From Candidatus Zixiibacteriota bacterium (GTDB lineage: Bacteria > Zixibacteria > MSB-5A5 > GN15 > JACZUZ01): a stretch of 64,000 bases of DNA. Where the stretch lies: positions 124,001 to 188,000 of the forward strand of contig JAJRPM010000013.1 of assembly GCA_024280775.1 (NCBI GenBank), written 5' to 3'. The notes under the pieces were generated by a model, which saw nothing but the letters and a program-made list of their open reading frames with translations, was not told the DNA's origin and searched no databases. This document shows positions 25,571-34,770 of this stretch, one piece after another. Each line of letters begins with the position of its first letter. Position 1 is the stretch's first letter. Made by a program: the position numbers and the translations under genes.

Positions 25571-26290
25571 ATGGACTCCAGCCACTCAAAAAAATCAAGC
25601 CTGCGCCCGACACTAACTGTGCTGGTTCCTATCTACAACGAAGAGGCAACCATAGTGTCCTTGCTGGAGACTCTCAAGGAAAAGGTCACAGCAAACCAGG
25701 TGATAATCATCGACAATGGCTCCAGCGACAATACCGCTGAACTGGTTAAACCCTTCTGCGACGGCAAAAGCTGGGTATACTTGCGCTATGCGGAGATTCA
25801 AGGCAAAGGAGCCGCGATCCGAGCCGGGTTGAAATTGGCTACTTGTGATTATGTGGTGATTCAGGACGGTGACCTTGAATACGAACCGGCGGATATCAAC
25901 CGGCTCTTTGATTATGCCTGCGAGAATCAGGCCCGCGCGGTTTTCGGTTCACGAATACTGAATCAGCAGGCCGGTATTTCCTACCAACGGTACTATTGGG
26001 GAGGACGATTCCTCACCTGGCTGACCAATCGACTTTTTCATGCGGGTATAACTGACGAAGCCACCTGCTATAAGCTAATCGACAGGCGCCTGCTGGAATC
26101 CTTTGATTTGGAATGCCGGGAGTTTGAATTCTGCCCGGAAGTGGTGGCCAAGCTGGGACTAGCGGGAGTCAAGATTCATGAATTGCCCATAGCATATCAT
26201 CCTCGCTCAATTGAGGAGGGCAAAAAAATCCGGGGTAAAGACGGAATAGCGGCAATATGGACTCTATTGAAATGGAGCTTTCGTAGATGA
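25571..26290 (+). CDS. Glycosyltransferase family 2, polyprenyl-phosphate mannosyltransferase-like
   Basis: The GT-A fold begins with TLTVLVPIYNEEATIVSLL and IIIDNGSSDNTAELV. The metal-binding region DYVVIQDGDLEYEP lies near residue 97, and the acceptor region DEATCYKLIDRRLLESF, then EFEFCPEVVAKL, follows the DPM1-like pattern. There is no membrane segment, so it is a soluble or peripheral enzyme that likely charges a lipid phosphate with a sugar. Such lipid-linked sugars serve GT-C membrane transferases, two of which are candidates next door. The start is ATG 25571; an in-frame TTG lies two codons upstream. The gene converges with the membrane protein at 26308. Confidence 0.9.
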   Translation: MDSSHSKKSSLRPTLTVLVPIYNEEATIVSLLETLKEKVTANQVIIIDNGSSDNTAELVKPFCDGKSWVYLRYAEIQGKGAAIRAGLKLATCDYVVIQDGDLEYEPADINRLFDYACENQARAVFGSRILNQQAGISYQRYYWGGRFLTWLTNRLFHAGITDEATCYKLIDRRLLESFDLECREFEFCPEVVAKLGLAGVKIHELPIAYHPRSIEEGKKIRGKDGIAAIWTLLKWSFRR

Positions 26291-26307
26291 TTTGTCGGGC
26301 AACGCAG

Positions 26308-28068
26308 TTAGGCCAGCTTACGTCGATAGTGTAAGTACAACAAGACAGCGGCTATCACACTCAACAGAGAAACAATCAAGCCCAATCCAAAATAAGGCGT
26401 TCTATACCTCAAGAATATCTCTGATTCTCCGGCGGGAAAGCTTACCGCAAGCAACCCCTGCTCGGCGCGTATGACGCTGCTGGCTGGCTGAACAACCTCC
26501 CAGCCAGAATCGTAACCCATCCCGAGAGTGATTTCCCCGCCAGTCACCGAGTTTAGCTTATATTTGATTTCATTGCCCCGATAGGACCTGCTGATTACTT
26601 CGGCGCTACCGCTATCAATGTGCTCATCCAAGACCTCGCCATCGGCTGTCACCAGACCGCGACCTTCCTCGTAAGCGGATAGCCAGGGCGCAAGAATCAC
26701 GCCCCGGTTTTCCAGCACAGACTGATAAACCGCTTCGGGCTTGCCAATAGTTTGCTGAAAATCTTCCTGCCAATCCGCTTGAACTGCGGGGCGAATAAAT
26801 GGCTGATTCAGTGATTGTTGCGCCACCCAGCAATTCACTACTACTATTGAGCCAATCAAAATCGCAGGAGCAAACTTCAAACTGGTAAGCTTGTCCTTGC
26901 CTTTGGCCAGCGCCGCTTTGATTCGATCTCGAAATTCATCATAGCCGAAACCAGCCAACACACCTAGCGCCAGAATCACAAATTGAAAAGAGCGCCCCGG
27001 CGCGCGACTGCTGGCAAAACCCGGCAAATAGCTCAACAAACGCCATGGCGACCATTCGACAAATCCTCCTAGTCCATGCAGAAAAAAGAAAGCCGCCAGC
27101 GCTACCCAAATCCAGGAGGGTGAAAAGTTTCGCGCCGCATACCAAGCTCCAAGCAACAGCGCCGGGAAAAACACAAAGGCCCCATATTCATGCCACCCCC
27201 CGGCCAGACCAAGATCACGATGACTATATAGTCCTTGATTGAAACTGAAGAAAACATCGGTGAGAGCGCCAAATGGCACAATATCATACGGCTCTCCGGC
27301 CCAGAAATTGTTTTGTAAATGTATGAACAGAGGTATGAACTTGACAGCGGCTATTCCTAAGCCCAAAACCCAGATGAGTGACATTCTTGAGATAGGCTTA
27401 ATCGATTTGTCTCTTATGGCGTAGAGCAGAGCCAATGCGCCGATGAAAGTTGAAGTGAGTAAAAGCGGCGCTGCGGCGCCATTACCTAGAATCATCAATG
27501 CTAGAGCTATTCCGGCGAATATGATGTAACGCAGGTCTTGCGAAGACTGCGGGTTTTGCAGAGACCTCAGCCAAAAGAATCCTATCCAAGGTAGGTAACA
27601 GAATTGCGTAAATGGAATGTGTCCCTCAGAAAAATGTAACGCAAAATAGGCGGCGCCAAAGTAAACAGAAGCAAACAAATAACCGGCGCCTTCGGACATG
27701 CCCAAAGTTCTGGCAAAACGCACACTGCCCCAAAACCCCAAAAAGTAACAAACCATAACTTGAAGTTTCAAACCTATTACTGCGCCAAAGGCCAAAGTCA
27801 ACGCATACAAAGGTGAGAGAACCGATACTTCAGGATGATGGAAAAGAATATTTCCACCACCAATGTACGGATTCCAAAACGGAAACTGCCCAAATTTGAG
27901 AATCATTACACGCGGAATCTCGGCCATCGCGGTGAAGAGCTCCCAGTCATGCACCCCTAGTTTCGAGCCACTGAAGAGAAACGCCAGCGAATACACCAAT
28001 GCCGCTTGGGCGCAAACTAGCGCTTCGCGCGTGTAGTGATTCCTGTTTTCGTCAGTTAGCGCCGACAT
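26308..28068 (-). CDS. Large polytopic membrane protein, YfhO/GT-C-like
   Basis: The 586 residues have about eleven to twelve membrane segments and a C-terminal extracytoplasmic domain (about 430-545), ending in a last helix (GLIVSLLSVIAAVLLYLHY) and a basic tail. The early loop contains VHDWELF and then FPFWNPYIGGGNILFHHPEVSV, a pattern seen in YfhO-type and related GT-C membrane proteins, where acidic residues of the first loop are catalytic. It probably transfers a sugar from a lipid carrier, which fits the neighbouring GT2 enzyme (inference). Its start lies 17 bases inside the preceding gene, suggesting coupling. Confidence 0.75.
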   Translation of the reverse strand: MSALTDENRNHYTREALVCAQAALVYSLAFLFSGSKLGVHDWELFTAMAEIPRVMILKFGQFPFWNPYIGGGNILFHHPEVSVLSPLYALTLAFGAVIGLKLQVMVCYFLGFWGSVRFARTLGMSEGAGYLFASVYFGAAYFALHFSEGHIPFTQFCYLPWIGFFWLRSLQNPQSSQDLRYIIFAGIALALMILGNGAAAPLLLTSTFIGALALLYAIRDKSIKPISRMSLIWVLGLGIAAVKFIPLFIHLQNNFWAGEPYDIVPFGALTDVFFSFNQGLYSHRDLGLAGGWHEYGAFVFFPALLLGAWYAARNFSPSWIWVALAAFFFLHGLGGFVEWSPWRLLSYLPGFASSRAPGRSFQFVILALGVLAGFGYDEFRDRIKAALAKGKDKLTSLKFAPAILIGSIVVVNCWVAQQSLNQPFIRPAVQADWQEDFQQTIGKPEAVYQSVLENRGVILAPWLSAYEEGRGLVTADGEVLDEHIDSGSAEVISRSYRGNEIKYKLNSVTGGEITLGMGYDSGWEVVQPASSVIRAEQGLLAVSFPAGESEIFLRYRTPYFGLGLIVSLLSVIAAVLLYLHYRRKLA

Positions 28069-29047
28069 GGGAGCCTATGCTCTTTGAGAAGGACTTTTGC
28101 AACAATAGTAATGCGCTCGCATAAATCAATGGAGCGTACTCACCGAATATTCTTGTTTCATTCAGATTCCCAATAAGCAACATCGCCGCAAAGAAAAACA
28201 CCAAACCGAGCAGAGCCTGCTTGATAAAATCATCATCGATACGCTTGCGCCACGCCATCACCGGCGCCCACAAGAACCCGAAACTGGAAAGCAGAATTAA
28301 GACCCGCAACGGAGAGAACAAAAACTCGAGATTAGAATCCAAATGAGTGCGGTCACCAGCAACTCCGTAGATTTCAAAAACACTTCCGGGATTATCGGCA
28401 TACACCGTCCCTAGCCAGTACTTAATCGCAACCCATAGAACAAATTGCGCCCCGATGTGAAGCCACATTTCTTTTGCTGGAATACGTTTCCAACTCACCA
28501 GTAAATATATCAAAGTTACAAAACAAGTTGTCTCGCGATTAAGAGTCGCCAGCACAAATAGCGGATAGTACCAGCGCCAATTGCCGCGACTCATCAGCGC
28601 CAGCAAGAATGTGAAAAACATCACCGCCGGTAAATCAGCGGGAATAAATATCGCAATCTCTCGGGGCAACAAATAGTTCCAGGGTAATATCAACAGAATA
28701 CCCGCAGATAGAATATCCAGAGTCTTACCGCGAAAATGGGGGGCAAGGAAATAGCGCGTGGCGATTACCACACCCAACACTGCAAGCGCTTCGACTGATT
28801 GATACAGCGCGCCAATAGACACTCCGGTAAGGTCATGCAACTTTCCGACAATAGTGGGAACCAATATCCGATACTGAAACGGACGATAGGCTGTGCCATC
28901 GATTAGCGCCTGCATAGTTGCCAGCGGAAAGTCTCGGTTGAAAATGAAACGCAGGGAAGAAAAATACAGGGCGCCAGCGCTAACAGCTAGCCAGTATAGA
29001 ACCAGATAAACCGGGTTTTGCGAACTTGTCTTGGATGTATCGGGCAT
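28052..29047 (-). CDS. Polytopic membrane protein, possible GT-C glycosyltransferase
   Basis: The 331 residues contain about eight hydrophobic segments. The first loop has FNRDFPLATMQALIDG, then YRPFQYRILVPTIVGKL, a motif I recognise from uncharacterised GT-C-like membrane proteins but cannot name. An Arg-Glu pair occurs in LPREIAIF and again in LNRETTCF; such charged pairs near membrane faces may matter for substrate binding. It overlaps the next gene by 17 bases. The two probably act together in lipid-linked sugar transfer or envelope polymer assembly (inference). Confidence 0.7.
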   Translation of the reverse strand: MPDTSKTSSQNPVYLVLYWLAVSAGALYFSSLRFIFNRDFPLATMQALIDGTAYRPFQYRILVPTIVGKLHDLTGVSIGALYQSVEALAVLGVVIATRYFLAPHFRGKTLDILSAGILLILPWNYLLPREIAIFIPADLPAVMFFTFLLALMSRGNWRWYYPLFVLATLNRETTCFVTLIYLLVSWKRIPAKEMWLHIGAQFVLWVAIKYWLGTVYADNPGSVFEIYGVAGDRTHLDSNLEFLFSPLRVLILLSSFGFLWAPVMAWRKRIDDDFIKQALLGLVFFFAAMLLIGNLNETRIFGEYAPLIYASALLLLQKSFSKSIGSHVGAN

Positions 29048-29057
29048 GGTGAGATAG

Positions 29058-29705
29058 TCATACTGATGTAACCGATGGAATAATCTCTAACTCACCAAGT
29101 TTCGCGCGTAAAGTTTCAACTGATTCAAAAAGCACGGCGCTGATGCCCAAAGTTTTTGCGGCGTCAATGTTGGCCTGACGATCATCAATGAATATCACTT
29201 CATCGGAAGAGCGCCCCGACCGCTCAAGAGCCGCGACAAAAATCTCCGGTTCGGGTTTAACAAAACGCGTGTCACAAGAATTGCAACAAGTCTTGAAAAA
29301 CTTAAAATAATCAAACTGTGTGCGGACATAATCCAAATGCCAAACATTGGTATTAGACATCAACCATAAATCATGTTCCGCAGACAACTCCTCCACCAAG
29401 ACTCCCATCTCTGGTCGAGCTTCAAGAATATCCTGATAGGCATGACGGAACTTCGCGGCGAATTCCTCGGAAGGTTCAACCTCCATAATCGCGCAACATC
29501 TATCATAGAACTCGCTGGAAACAATCAAACCTCTATCGAAATCCATGCCTGGTGAATCCGCATCAGTAAACAAACGCGCATTTATCTCCTCGCCAGATAG
29601 TGAGCAAAGTTTTTTCAAACGCTCAGTGCGTAAGTCAGAACGAAAAGTCACCAATGTATTGGCAATATCAAAGAGTATGAGTTTTCCAGACTTGGAATCA
29701 GTCAT
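29058..29705 (-). CDS. HAD-superfamily hydrolase, YihX-like subfamily IA
   Basis: The protein opens with LILFDIANTLVTF, the HAD motif I, in which the first Asp is kept and the second is Ala, as in the FDLGNVL variants of YihX-like enzymes. Motif II is MSNTNVWH, motif III has the Lys in FVKPEPEIF, and motif IV is FIDDRQANIDAA. Such enzymes dephosphorylate small sugar phosphates, but the substrate here is unknown. I took ATG 29705 because AGGAG lies ten bases upstream; the GTG at 29729 has no such site. The gene lies just upstream of the GT-C-like genes on the same strand. Confidence 0.82.
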   Translation of the reverse strand: MTDSKSGKLILFDIANTLVTFRSDLRTERLKKLCSLSGEEINARLFTDADSPGMDFDRGLIVSSEFYDRCCAIMEVEPSEEFAAKFRHAYQDILEARPEMGVLVEELSAEHDLWLMSNTNVWHLDYVRTQFDYFKFFKTCCNSCDTRFVKPEPEIFVAALERSGRSSDEVIFIDDRQANIDAAKTLGISAVLFESVETLRAKLGELEIIPSVTSV

Positions 29706-29757
29706 TGTAGTGATGCTCCTATTTGTCACGCTGAGCGAAACAGAGTTACAAGTGGAA

Positions 29758-29885
29758 GTAGGTCGGGTTCCGTAGTCCCATTTATGGGACGAAGAAACCC
29801 GACATTCTCCTCACTTGCCAACAATTCACTTGCTAACAATGTCGGGTTTCTTGTTCGCTTCCGCTCACGACGGAACCCGACCTAC
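29758..29885. repeat. REP-like palindromic repeat, copy 2 (BIME-like pair)
   Basis: This copy begins with GTAGGTCGGGTTCCG and ends 128 bases later with its inverted form CGGAACCCGACCTAC. Two REP-like hairpins therefore face each other, the arrangement called a BIME in enterobacteria. The left half matches copy 1 at 762 in 45 of 48 bases. A third internal motif, GTCGGGTTTCTTGTTCG, lies at 29841-29857. It fills the gap between the HAD gene and the CDGSH gene. Confidence 0.8.
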
Positions 29886-29917
29886 AAATTCTACAAATTC
29901 AAAACATCAACGATACG

Positions 29918-30121
29918 TCAAACCGGATCGCTGGTAAAATTGCAATCCTTATGCGCTCCGTCACAATACGGCTTCTTGAGTGACGCCCCGCAACGGCAAA
30001 GCGCGAATTTCTCTCGCACTTCCATCTCTTCTCCGTCAGGACCAATCATCTCGACTGGACCCTCAACTAGAATCGAACCGTTCTTACGTAACGTCAGTTT
30101 TACTTTTGCGCCATCTGTCAT
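29918..30121 (-). CDS. CDGSH iron-sulfur domain protein
   Basis: This 67-residue protein is a single CDGSH domain. The motif CRCGASLKKPYCDGAH gives three Cys and one His ligand (Cys42, Cys44, Cys53, His57) for a [2Fe-2S] cluster. The N-terminal half (VKLTLRKNGSILVEGPVEM) forms the beta strands common to bacterial CDGSH proteins. No membrane anchor is present, so it is cytosolic. Bacterial members are thought to handle electrons or clusters, but no exact role is known. It lies 40 bases after the aminotransferase gene and is probably cotranscribed with it. Confidence 0.92.
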   Translation of the reverse strand: MTDGAKVKLTLRKNGSILVEGPVEMIGPDGEEMEVREKFALCRCGASLKKPYCDGAHKDCNFTSDPV

Positions 30122-30161
30122 AATTACCTAGCCCCTATGTTTTTTCAGCAGAGAAGACCCT

Positions 30162-31481
30162 CTAGCAGAGAACCTTCTCCATACGTTCGCAAATATAATC
30201 AATTTCAGCGTCGCCAATAGTCAGCGGCGGCGAGATTCTGATTGTGTGCCCGTGACTGTCGTTGGCCATCATGTCCATCTTCAGCAACTGGTGACAATAC
30301 TTCATGGCATCGCCATCATTGACTTCAACACCAATAAACAATCCGCGGCCGCGAACCTCTTTGACTTTGCTGGATTTCTTACCGATTTCCTCGAGACGGG
30401 CTTTCAACTTGGCGCCCATTTCTGCAGAGCGCTCGGAGAGTTTATCATTTACATGATTATCAAGCGCGGCAATTCCCGCCGCGCAAGCCAATGGATTACC
30501 ACCGTAGGTTGAACCATCACGACCCGGAGTGAACACCATATCCATCAACTTCGAGTTTGTCACCAAAGCTGACAGAGGTGTCAAACCACCTGAAAGAGCT
30601 TTGCCGAGAATAACCGCATCGGGAATAACATTCTCATGCTGGAAACAGAAATCCTTACCAGTGCGACCAAGTCCAACCTGAATCTCATCGAAAATCAACA
30701 TCAGGTTGTTATCATCAGCCAAAGTGCGCAAACCAGCCAGAAATTCCGGCGGCGGAACATTCATTCCACCCTCGCCCTGCATCGGCTCGACAAGAATTCC
30801 GCAAGTGTTTTCGTTTATCAAAGCCTTAGTAGCGGCAAGATCGCCATACGGAGCAGACGGAAAACCAGGGGTCAAAGGCCCAAAGCCCTGTTTATACTTT
30901 TCCGATGAGCTAAATGAAATCACTGAGATTGTGCGGCCATGGAAATTGTTATCAAAAACAATAATCTCCTGCTTGCCGTCCTCAATCCCGCGTTCTTTCC
31001 AACCATAGTAACGCGCCAGCTTCAACGCAGTTTCCACCGACTCAACTCCACCGTTCTTAGGCAGTGACTTGTTGCCATTGGCTCCAAATCTGGGGGCCAA
31101 TTGTGGCAAAAAGGTAGAAAGCTTTTTCAAGAATATCGACAGCGCCGAGGTATAGACTACATTCGATATTACCGAGCCGCGTTGTTCGGTAAGGCAATCG
31201 ACCACGCCCTTAACGATGTTTGGGTTGTGATGTCCGGCATTTGCAGAGCTGTAAGCCGCAAGACAGTCAAGTATCTTCCGTCCGTCAGCGGTGTAGAGGT
31301 AGCAACCCTCGGTCTTGCGCACTACAGTCTCAAGGCGCTCATAGTGATGCGCGGCAAACACGTGATCATCATCGATAACCTGTTTATCCGAGACAGTAAA
31401 AAAATCGTTATTGGGGAAATTGGTTTCCACTGCGACTCCGTCATTTTTTGTGGTAGATGTTGTTGTATTTGTAATAGTCAT
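30162..31481 (-). CDS. rocD: Ornithine aminotransferase (class III PLP aminotransferase)
   Basis: The 439 residues match the ornithine/acetylornithine aminotransferase group. YERLETVVRKTEGCYLYTADG is followed by LDCLAAYSSANAGHHNPNI, which is the OAT signature with the Tyr-Ser-Ala pattern. NGGVESVETALKLARYYGW, VEPMQGEGG, FDEIQVGLGRTG and the PLP-Lys in GKALSGGLTPLSALV come next. Ornithine aminotransferase makes glutamate semialdehyde from ornithine, linking arginine and proline metabolism. The GVES variant is typical of OAT rather than ArgD. Lysine or putrescine as donor cannot be excluded. GAGAG lies upstream of the ATG. Confidence 0.85.
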   Translation of the reverse strand: MTITNTTTSTTKNDGVAVETNFPNNDFFTVSDKQVIDDDHVFAAHHYERLETVVRKTEGCYLYTADGRKILDCLAAYSSANAGHHNPNIVKGVVDCLTEQRGSVISNVVYTSALSIFLKKLSTFLPQLAPRFGANGNKSLPKNGGVESVETALKLARYYGWKERGIEDGKQEIIVFDNNFHGRTISVISFSSSEKYKQGFGPLTPGFPSAPYGDLAATKALINENTCGILVEPMQGEGGMNVPPPEFLAGLRTLADDNNLMLIFDEIQVGLGRTGKDFCFQHENVIPDAVILGKALSGGLTPLSALVTNSKLMDMVFTPGRDGSTYGGNPLACAAGIAALDNHVNDKLSERSAEMGAKLKARLEEIGKKSSKVKEVRGRGLFIGVEVNDGDAMKYCHQLLKMDMMANDSHGHTIRISPPLTIGDAEIDYICERMEKVLC

Positions 31482-32145
31482 AATATCACTCTCAAATTCA
31501 ATTTAGTTAAGAACCTAATCGGCCTGGTTTCTAGTTATTAGGACGCTGTTGTCCAACAGTTCCGTGGACAATAACTTCCTGCTGGGAAATACCGTCTTTA
31601 GGAAGAGAACTAGACAAAGGAACTACGTTCCCAGCTCATCCATAGTTTATTCTTATGGAATAATTGGCCACGTTCACTCCATCCGAGTAGTGGTATTCTT
31701 TCAGTCGAGATTTCCATCGATACTTTTCAACTATCAGACTAACTAGGGTGTCTGCAACTAAATAGGGCAACATATTGTTACAATAATTCGAAACCAGGAC
31801 CGTTTCCTGCCGTACTAAAATGAGCAGAGGAGACCGACCTTTCGTCGAGAACCCAATATAAAGAATAGTAATAGCTTGTAAAGCTCTTTGGCAATGCAAG
31901 CGGTTCGTCTCTTCGCAAGCTCGTTAACCTATTGAATAACTGAACATACAACCTTGGGGATTCGATCTTTGAAAAGAATGTCTCTGACTCTCGAACTTGA
32001 CCGACAGCCTCTGGTTTCTGTATGTTCTCAAATCCCGATACGTCCTCGCCTATCGGAAATATGCTCCCCTCACAATATTATTCTTACAAATTGTGAGCTA
32101 AGCATATTGTATCCATCTCTTAAACCCCGGATGAATTGATTGATA
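31482..32145. other. Long intergenic region between rocD and the secreted protein gene
   Basis: About 660 bases have no credible gene. The longest frame (87 residues on the minus strand) has no domain and no ribosome site. Small inverted repeats occur, such as TTGTCC against GGACAA at 31549-31571 with CTGTTGTCCAACAG inside. A strong composite hairpin lies near the right end (32059-32107). Promoters for both divergent genes must lie here but are not obvious. Confidence 0.5.
32059..32107. promoter_or_regulatory. Composite inverted repeat upstream of the secreted protein gene
   Basis: ATATGCT (32059-32065) pairs with AGCATAT (32101-32107), and inside it CTCACAAT (32069-32076) pairs with ATTGTGAG (32090-32097). 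Three-base internal loops separate the two stems, and the central loop is 13 bases. No T-run follows, so it is not a standard terminator. It lies 39 bases before the start codon and could be an operator or a leader structure. Confidence 0.55.
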
Positions 32146-34770
32146 ATGCGCCTTGGAACTAAGCCACATATAGACTTAAACCAGCCTCAAAGGTCAATTT
32201 CAACCCTTGCCCTGATGGTAGGGGTAATGATACTCGCTACAATATTTCCCCCGAATCCGGCGAAAGCGCAAATACCGAACTTCACGCCTCCCAGATTCGA
32301 CACCCTCCGCCATAATATCGGATTTCTAACTGTGGCAAAAAGTAACGGCGGATACATGTTCGACGGAATCTATTCGCAACAACCCCGTGAGTATGCCCGC
32401 ATTGCCGGGCTTTGGGTCGGTGGCGTTCTCGGTCGAGACACTCTAGTTTCCACTGCAGTGGATGACACCTGGCTCTTTGGAGGGAATTTCGGAGTTTTCG
32501 AAATGTGGGGTGGGGTAAATGATTCTATATCTCGCAAATCAAGCAATATCGGTGACCCGTTCTATAGCCCCGATGCAAAATCAGAGCTGGATATGACAGC
32601 TGTTTACTATGACACCCTAATTGACCCGCGCGGAACTGGGATAGACTTCATAGACAATCGCTTTCACCGACCCTTGAATCTCCGCATTTCCGAAACCAGC
32701 TATCAATGGGGGTTCGATTTCGCCGATGACTTTGTCATATTCGACTATAAAATCACCAATATTGGGATCCGCGATATCACCTCTGCCTTTGTGGGAGTGT
32801 ATTACGACGGAGATGTCTTTTTCGGAACTGGCGGTGGTTTGCCGGCGATTATTGGCGGTGAGCAGTTTACCAGTGGAACCAACACCGATGATGTCTGTGG
32901 GTTCTTGCACACTGCTCCAGGGGATTGCGGTTTTGAGGACACACTTGATATCGCCTATATAATGGACAACGATGGCGACCCTAACCCTCCTGAATTCTGG
33001 AACCAACCGTTCTCTCTGAGAGATGTTTGCGGCATTAGAGTCTTGCGTGTTCCAAGTGAAGCCACGCAACGCAATTTCAACTGGTGGAATTTTTCTTTCC
33101 AGGCCGGACGGAATTTTGCCCCGCGTAAAGCTGGAACACCAGAGTTCCCGTTCAGAAACATGAACGGCTTTTTCGGAACTCCTTTTGGAGACAAAAACAA
33201 GTATTACGTCATGAGCAACGGCGAACATGACTATGACCAAATCACTACTGCGTTGAGTCACTCAATCGACGGCTGGCTCCCGCCTCCCAACAATGCGCTA
33301 CAAATCAGCGCTGGTGATGACGTTCGCTTTATGCTCTCTTTTGGCCCCTTTGATATTAGGGCCGGAGAGAGCATCCACTTCACTTTTGCTCTGGTAGGCG
33401 GAGAAAAAGCTCATGTAGAGCCAACTAGTTTTGCCGATAATTTCAGCCCCTTTAATCCATCGAAGTTCAAAGAGACATTGGATTTTTCACACTTCGCCAC
33501 CAATGCACGCTGGGCGGGCTGGGTTTATGACAACCCTGGCGTTGATACTGATGGTGACGGTTACTTCGGAAGGTCCCGTGAATGTGTGCTGGGAGAAAAA
33601 ATCGTTTTTGACACTACTATTGTGTCAATTGATTCATCATTTATTCCATACGACACAATTCTGAATATTACAGAGACAATAGTGCCTACTGAAACACGAC
33701 GTGATTTCTTTGAAGGTGATGGTGTTCCAGACTTTCGCGCGGCTTCGCCTCCTCCTGCGCCACGAACCTATTTTATCACCGAGCCGGGCAAGATCACCGT
33801 CCGCTGGAATGGATTCAACTCGGAAACCACGCCAGACCCGATTACCAGCGCTATTGATTTCGAAGGCTACAGAGTATACAAGTCGCTCTCAAATAATCGC
33901 GAGGATTTTGAACTGCTAACCTCTTTTGACTTTGAGGATTTCAACCGCTATCGATTCCTGCCGGATGCCGGCTCATTCGAACTTACCGACCCGCCCTTTT
34001 CACTGGCGGAATTGCAGACTCTGTACGGCGCTAATTTCTCGCCCTTGCTCTATGGCCGTGACAATCCATTCGTTTTCACCGATCGCCGAACCGGCAAGAA
34101 AACAACTTTCTATTTCACCAAACAGGATTGGAATCAAAACTCTCTCAACACACCCGTATCCATATCCAAAAGATTCCCTAACGCTACCTTCCCGGGCATC
34201 GACCCGACTAAGTGGACTCTTGACGACTTAACCGAAGACGGCGATCCGAAGTTCTGGGAGTATGAATATGTAATAGACCGACTTCTGGAATCAGTTCCTA
34301 TTTGGGTGGCTGTAACAGCATTTGATTACGGATCGCGTAGCGTTGGTCTATCGAGCCTGGAAACCAGTCCCTTGAAAAACTCCAAACAGGCCTTCCCCTT
34401 GACAGACTCTGACGAGTTTACCGACAAGCCACTTCAAGTGTCAGTCTATCCTAATCCATATCGGGTAGATGGGAACTATCGTTCAAGTGGATTTGAGGGA
34501 CGAGGAAATGAACAACTAGCTGACGAAAGAGTTCGCGCCATTCATTTCATCAACCTCCCGCCAAAATGCGAAATCAACATCTTCTCGCTTGATGGAGACC
34601 TAATCAGACAGATTATTCATGACACACCGCCCGGTGACCCGACCGCTATGCATGATTCATGGGATCTAATTTCACGCAATCTGCAAATTGTAATGTCTGG
34701 AATCTACTACTACGTGATAGAAACTCCCGGAGGCGAAACTCAGGTGGGTAAGTTTGTTGTGATTATGTAG
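32146..34770 (+). CDS. Large secreted protein with FlgD-Ig-like C-terminal domain
   Basis: A signal peptide with a hydrophobic core at about residues 18-32 ends near PAKAQ (cleavage around 41). The mature 830 residues are rich in Asp, Phe and Tyr and show no catalytic motif I recognise. Asp-rich turns such as DNDGDPNPPEF and DTDGDGYF may bind calcium. The last 110 residues (VSVYPNPYR, INIFSLDGDLIR, WDLISRNLQ, SGIYYYVIE, GKFVVIM) form the FlgD-Ig/sorting-like beta domain common on exported proteins of FCB and related bacteria. It is probably surface-exposed or released. The ATG at 32146 is preferred to the TTG two codons upstream. Confidence 0.85.
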   Translation: MRLGTKPHIDLNQPQRSISTLALMVGVMILATIFPPNPAKAQIPNFTPPRFDTLRHNIGFLTVAKSNGGYMFDGIYSQQPREYARIAGLWVGGVLGRDTLVSTAVDDTWLFGGNFGVFEMWGGVNDSISRKSSNIGDPFYSPDAKSELDMTAVYYDTLIDPRGTGIDFIDNRFHRPLNLRISETSYQWGFDFADDFVIFDYKITNIGIRDITSAFVGVYYDGDVFFGTGGGLPAIIGGEQFTSGTNTDDVCGFLHTAPGDCGFEDTLDIAYIMDNDGDPNPPEFWNQPFSLRDVCGIRVLRVPSEATQRNFNWWNFSFQAGRNFAPRKAGTPEFPFRNMNGFFGTPFGDKNKYYVMSNGEHDYDQITTALSHSIDGWLPPPNNALQISAGDDVRFMLSFGPFDIRAGESIHFTFALVGGEKAHVEPTSFADNFSPFNPSKFKETLDFSHFATNARWAGWVYDNPGVDTDGDGYFGRSRECVLGEKIVFDTTIVSIDSSFIPYDTILNITETIVPTETRRDFFEGDGVPDFRAASPPPAPRTYFITEPGKITVRWNGFNSETTPDPITSAIDFEGYRVYKSLSNNREDFELLTSFDFEDFNRYRFLPDAGSFELTDPPFSLAELQTLYGANFSPLLYGRDNPFVFTDRRTGKKTTFYFTKQDWNQNSLNTPVSISKRFPNATFPGIDPTKWTLDDLTEDGDPKFWEYEYVIDRLLESVPIWVAVTAFDYGSRSVGLSSLETSPLKNSKQAFPLTDSDEFTDKPLQVSVYPNPYRVDGNYRSSGFEGRGNEQLADERVRAIHFINLPPKCEINIFSLDGDLIRQIIHDTPPGDPTAMHDSWDLISRNLQIVMSGIYYYVIETPGGETQVGKFVVIM

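Noticed and set aside
31636-31899. An 87-residue minus-strand frame in the rocD gap
   Set aside because: No domain, no ribosome site and odd composition; chance is the likelier explanation.
32069-32097. Resemblance of the inverted repeat arms to the lac operator (ATTGTGAG)
   Set aside because: Only the arms match; spacing and the rest differ, and no LacI-type gene or sugar operon is nearby.
32617-33261. A 214-residue minus-strand frame
   Set aside because: It lies wholly inside the secreted protein gene on the opposite strand, shows no domain and has a composition expected of an antisense frame.
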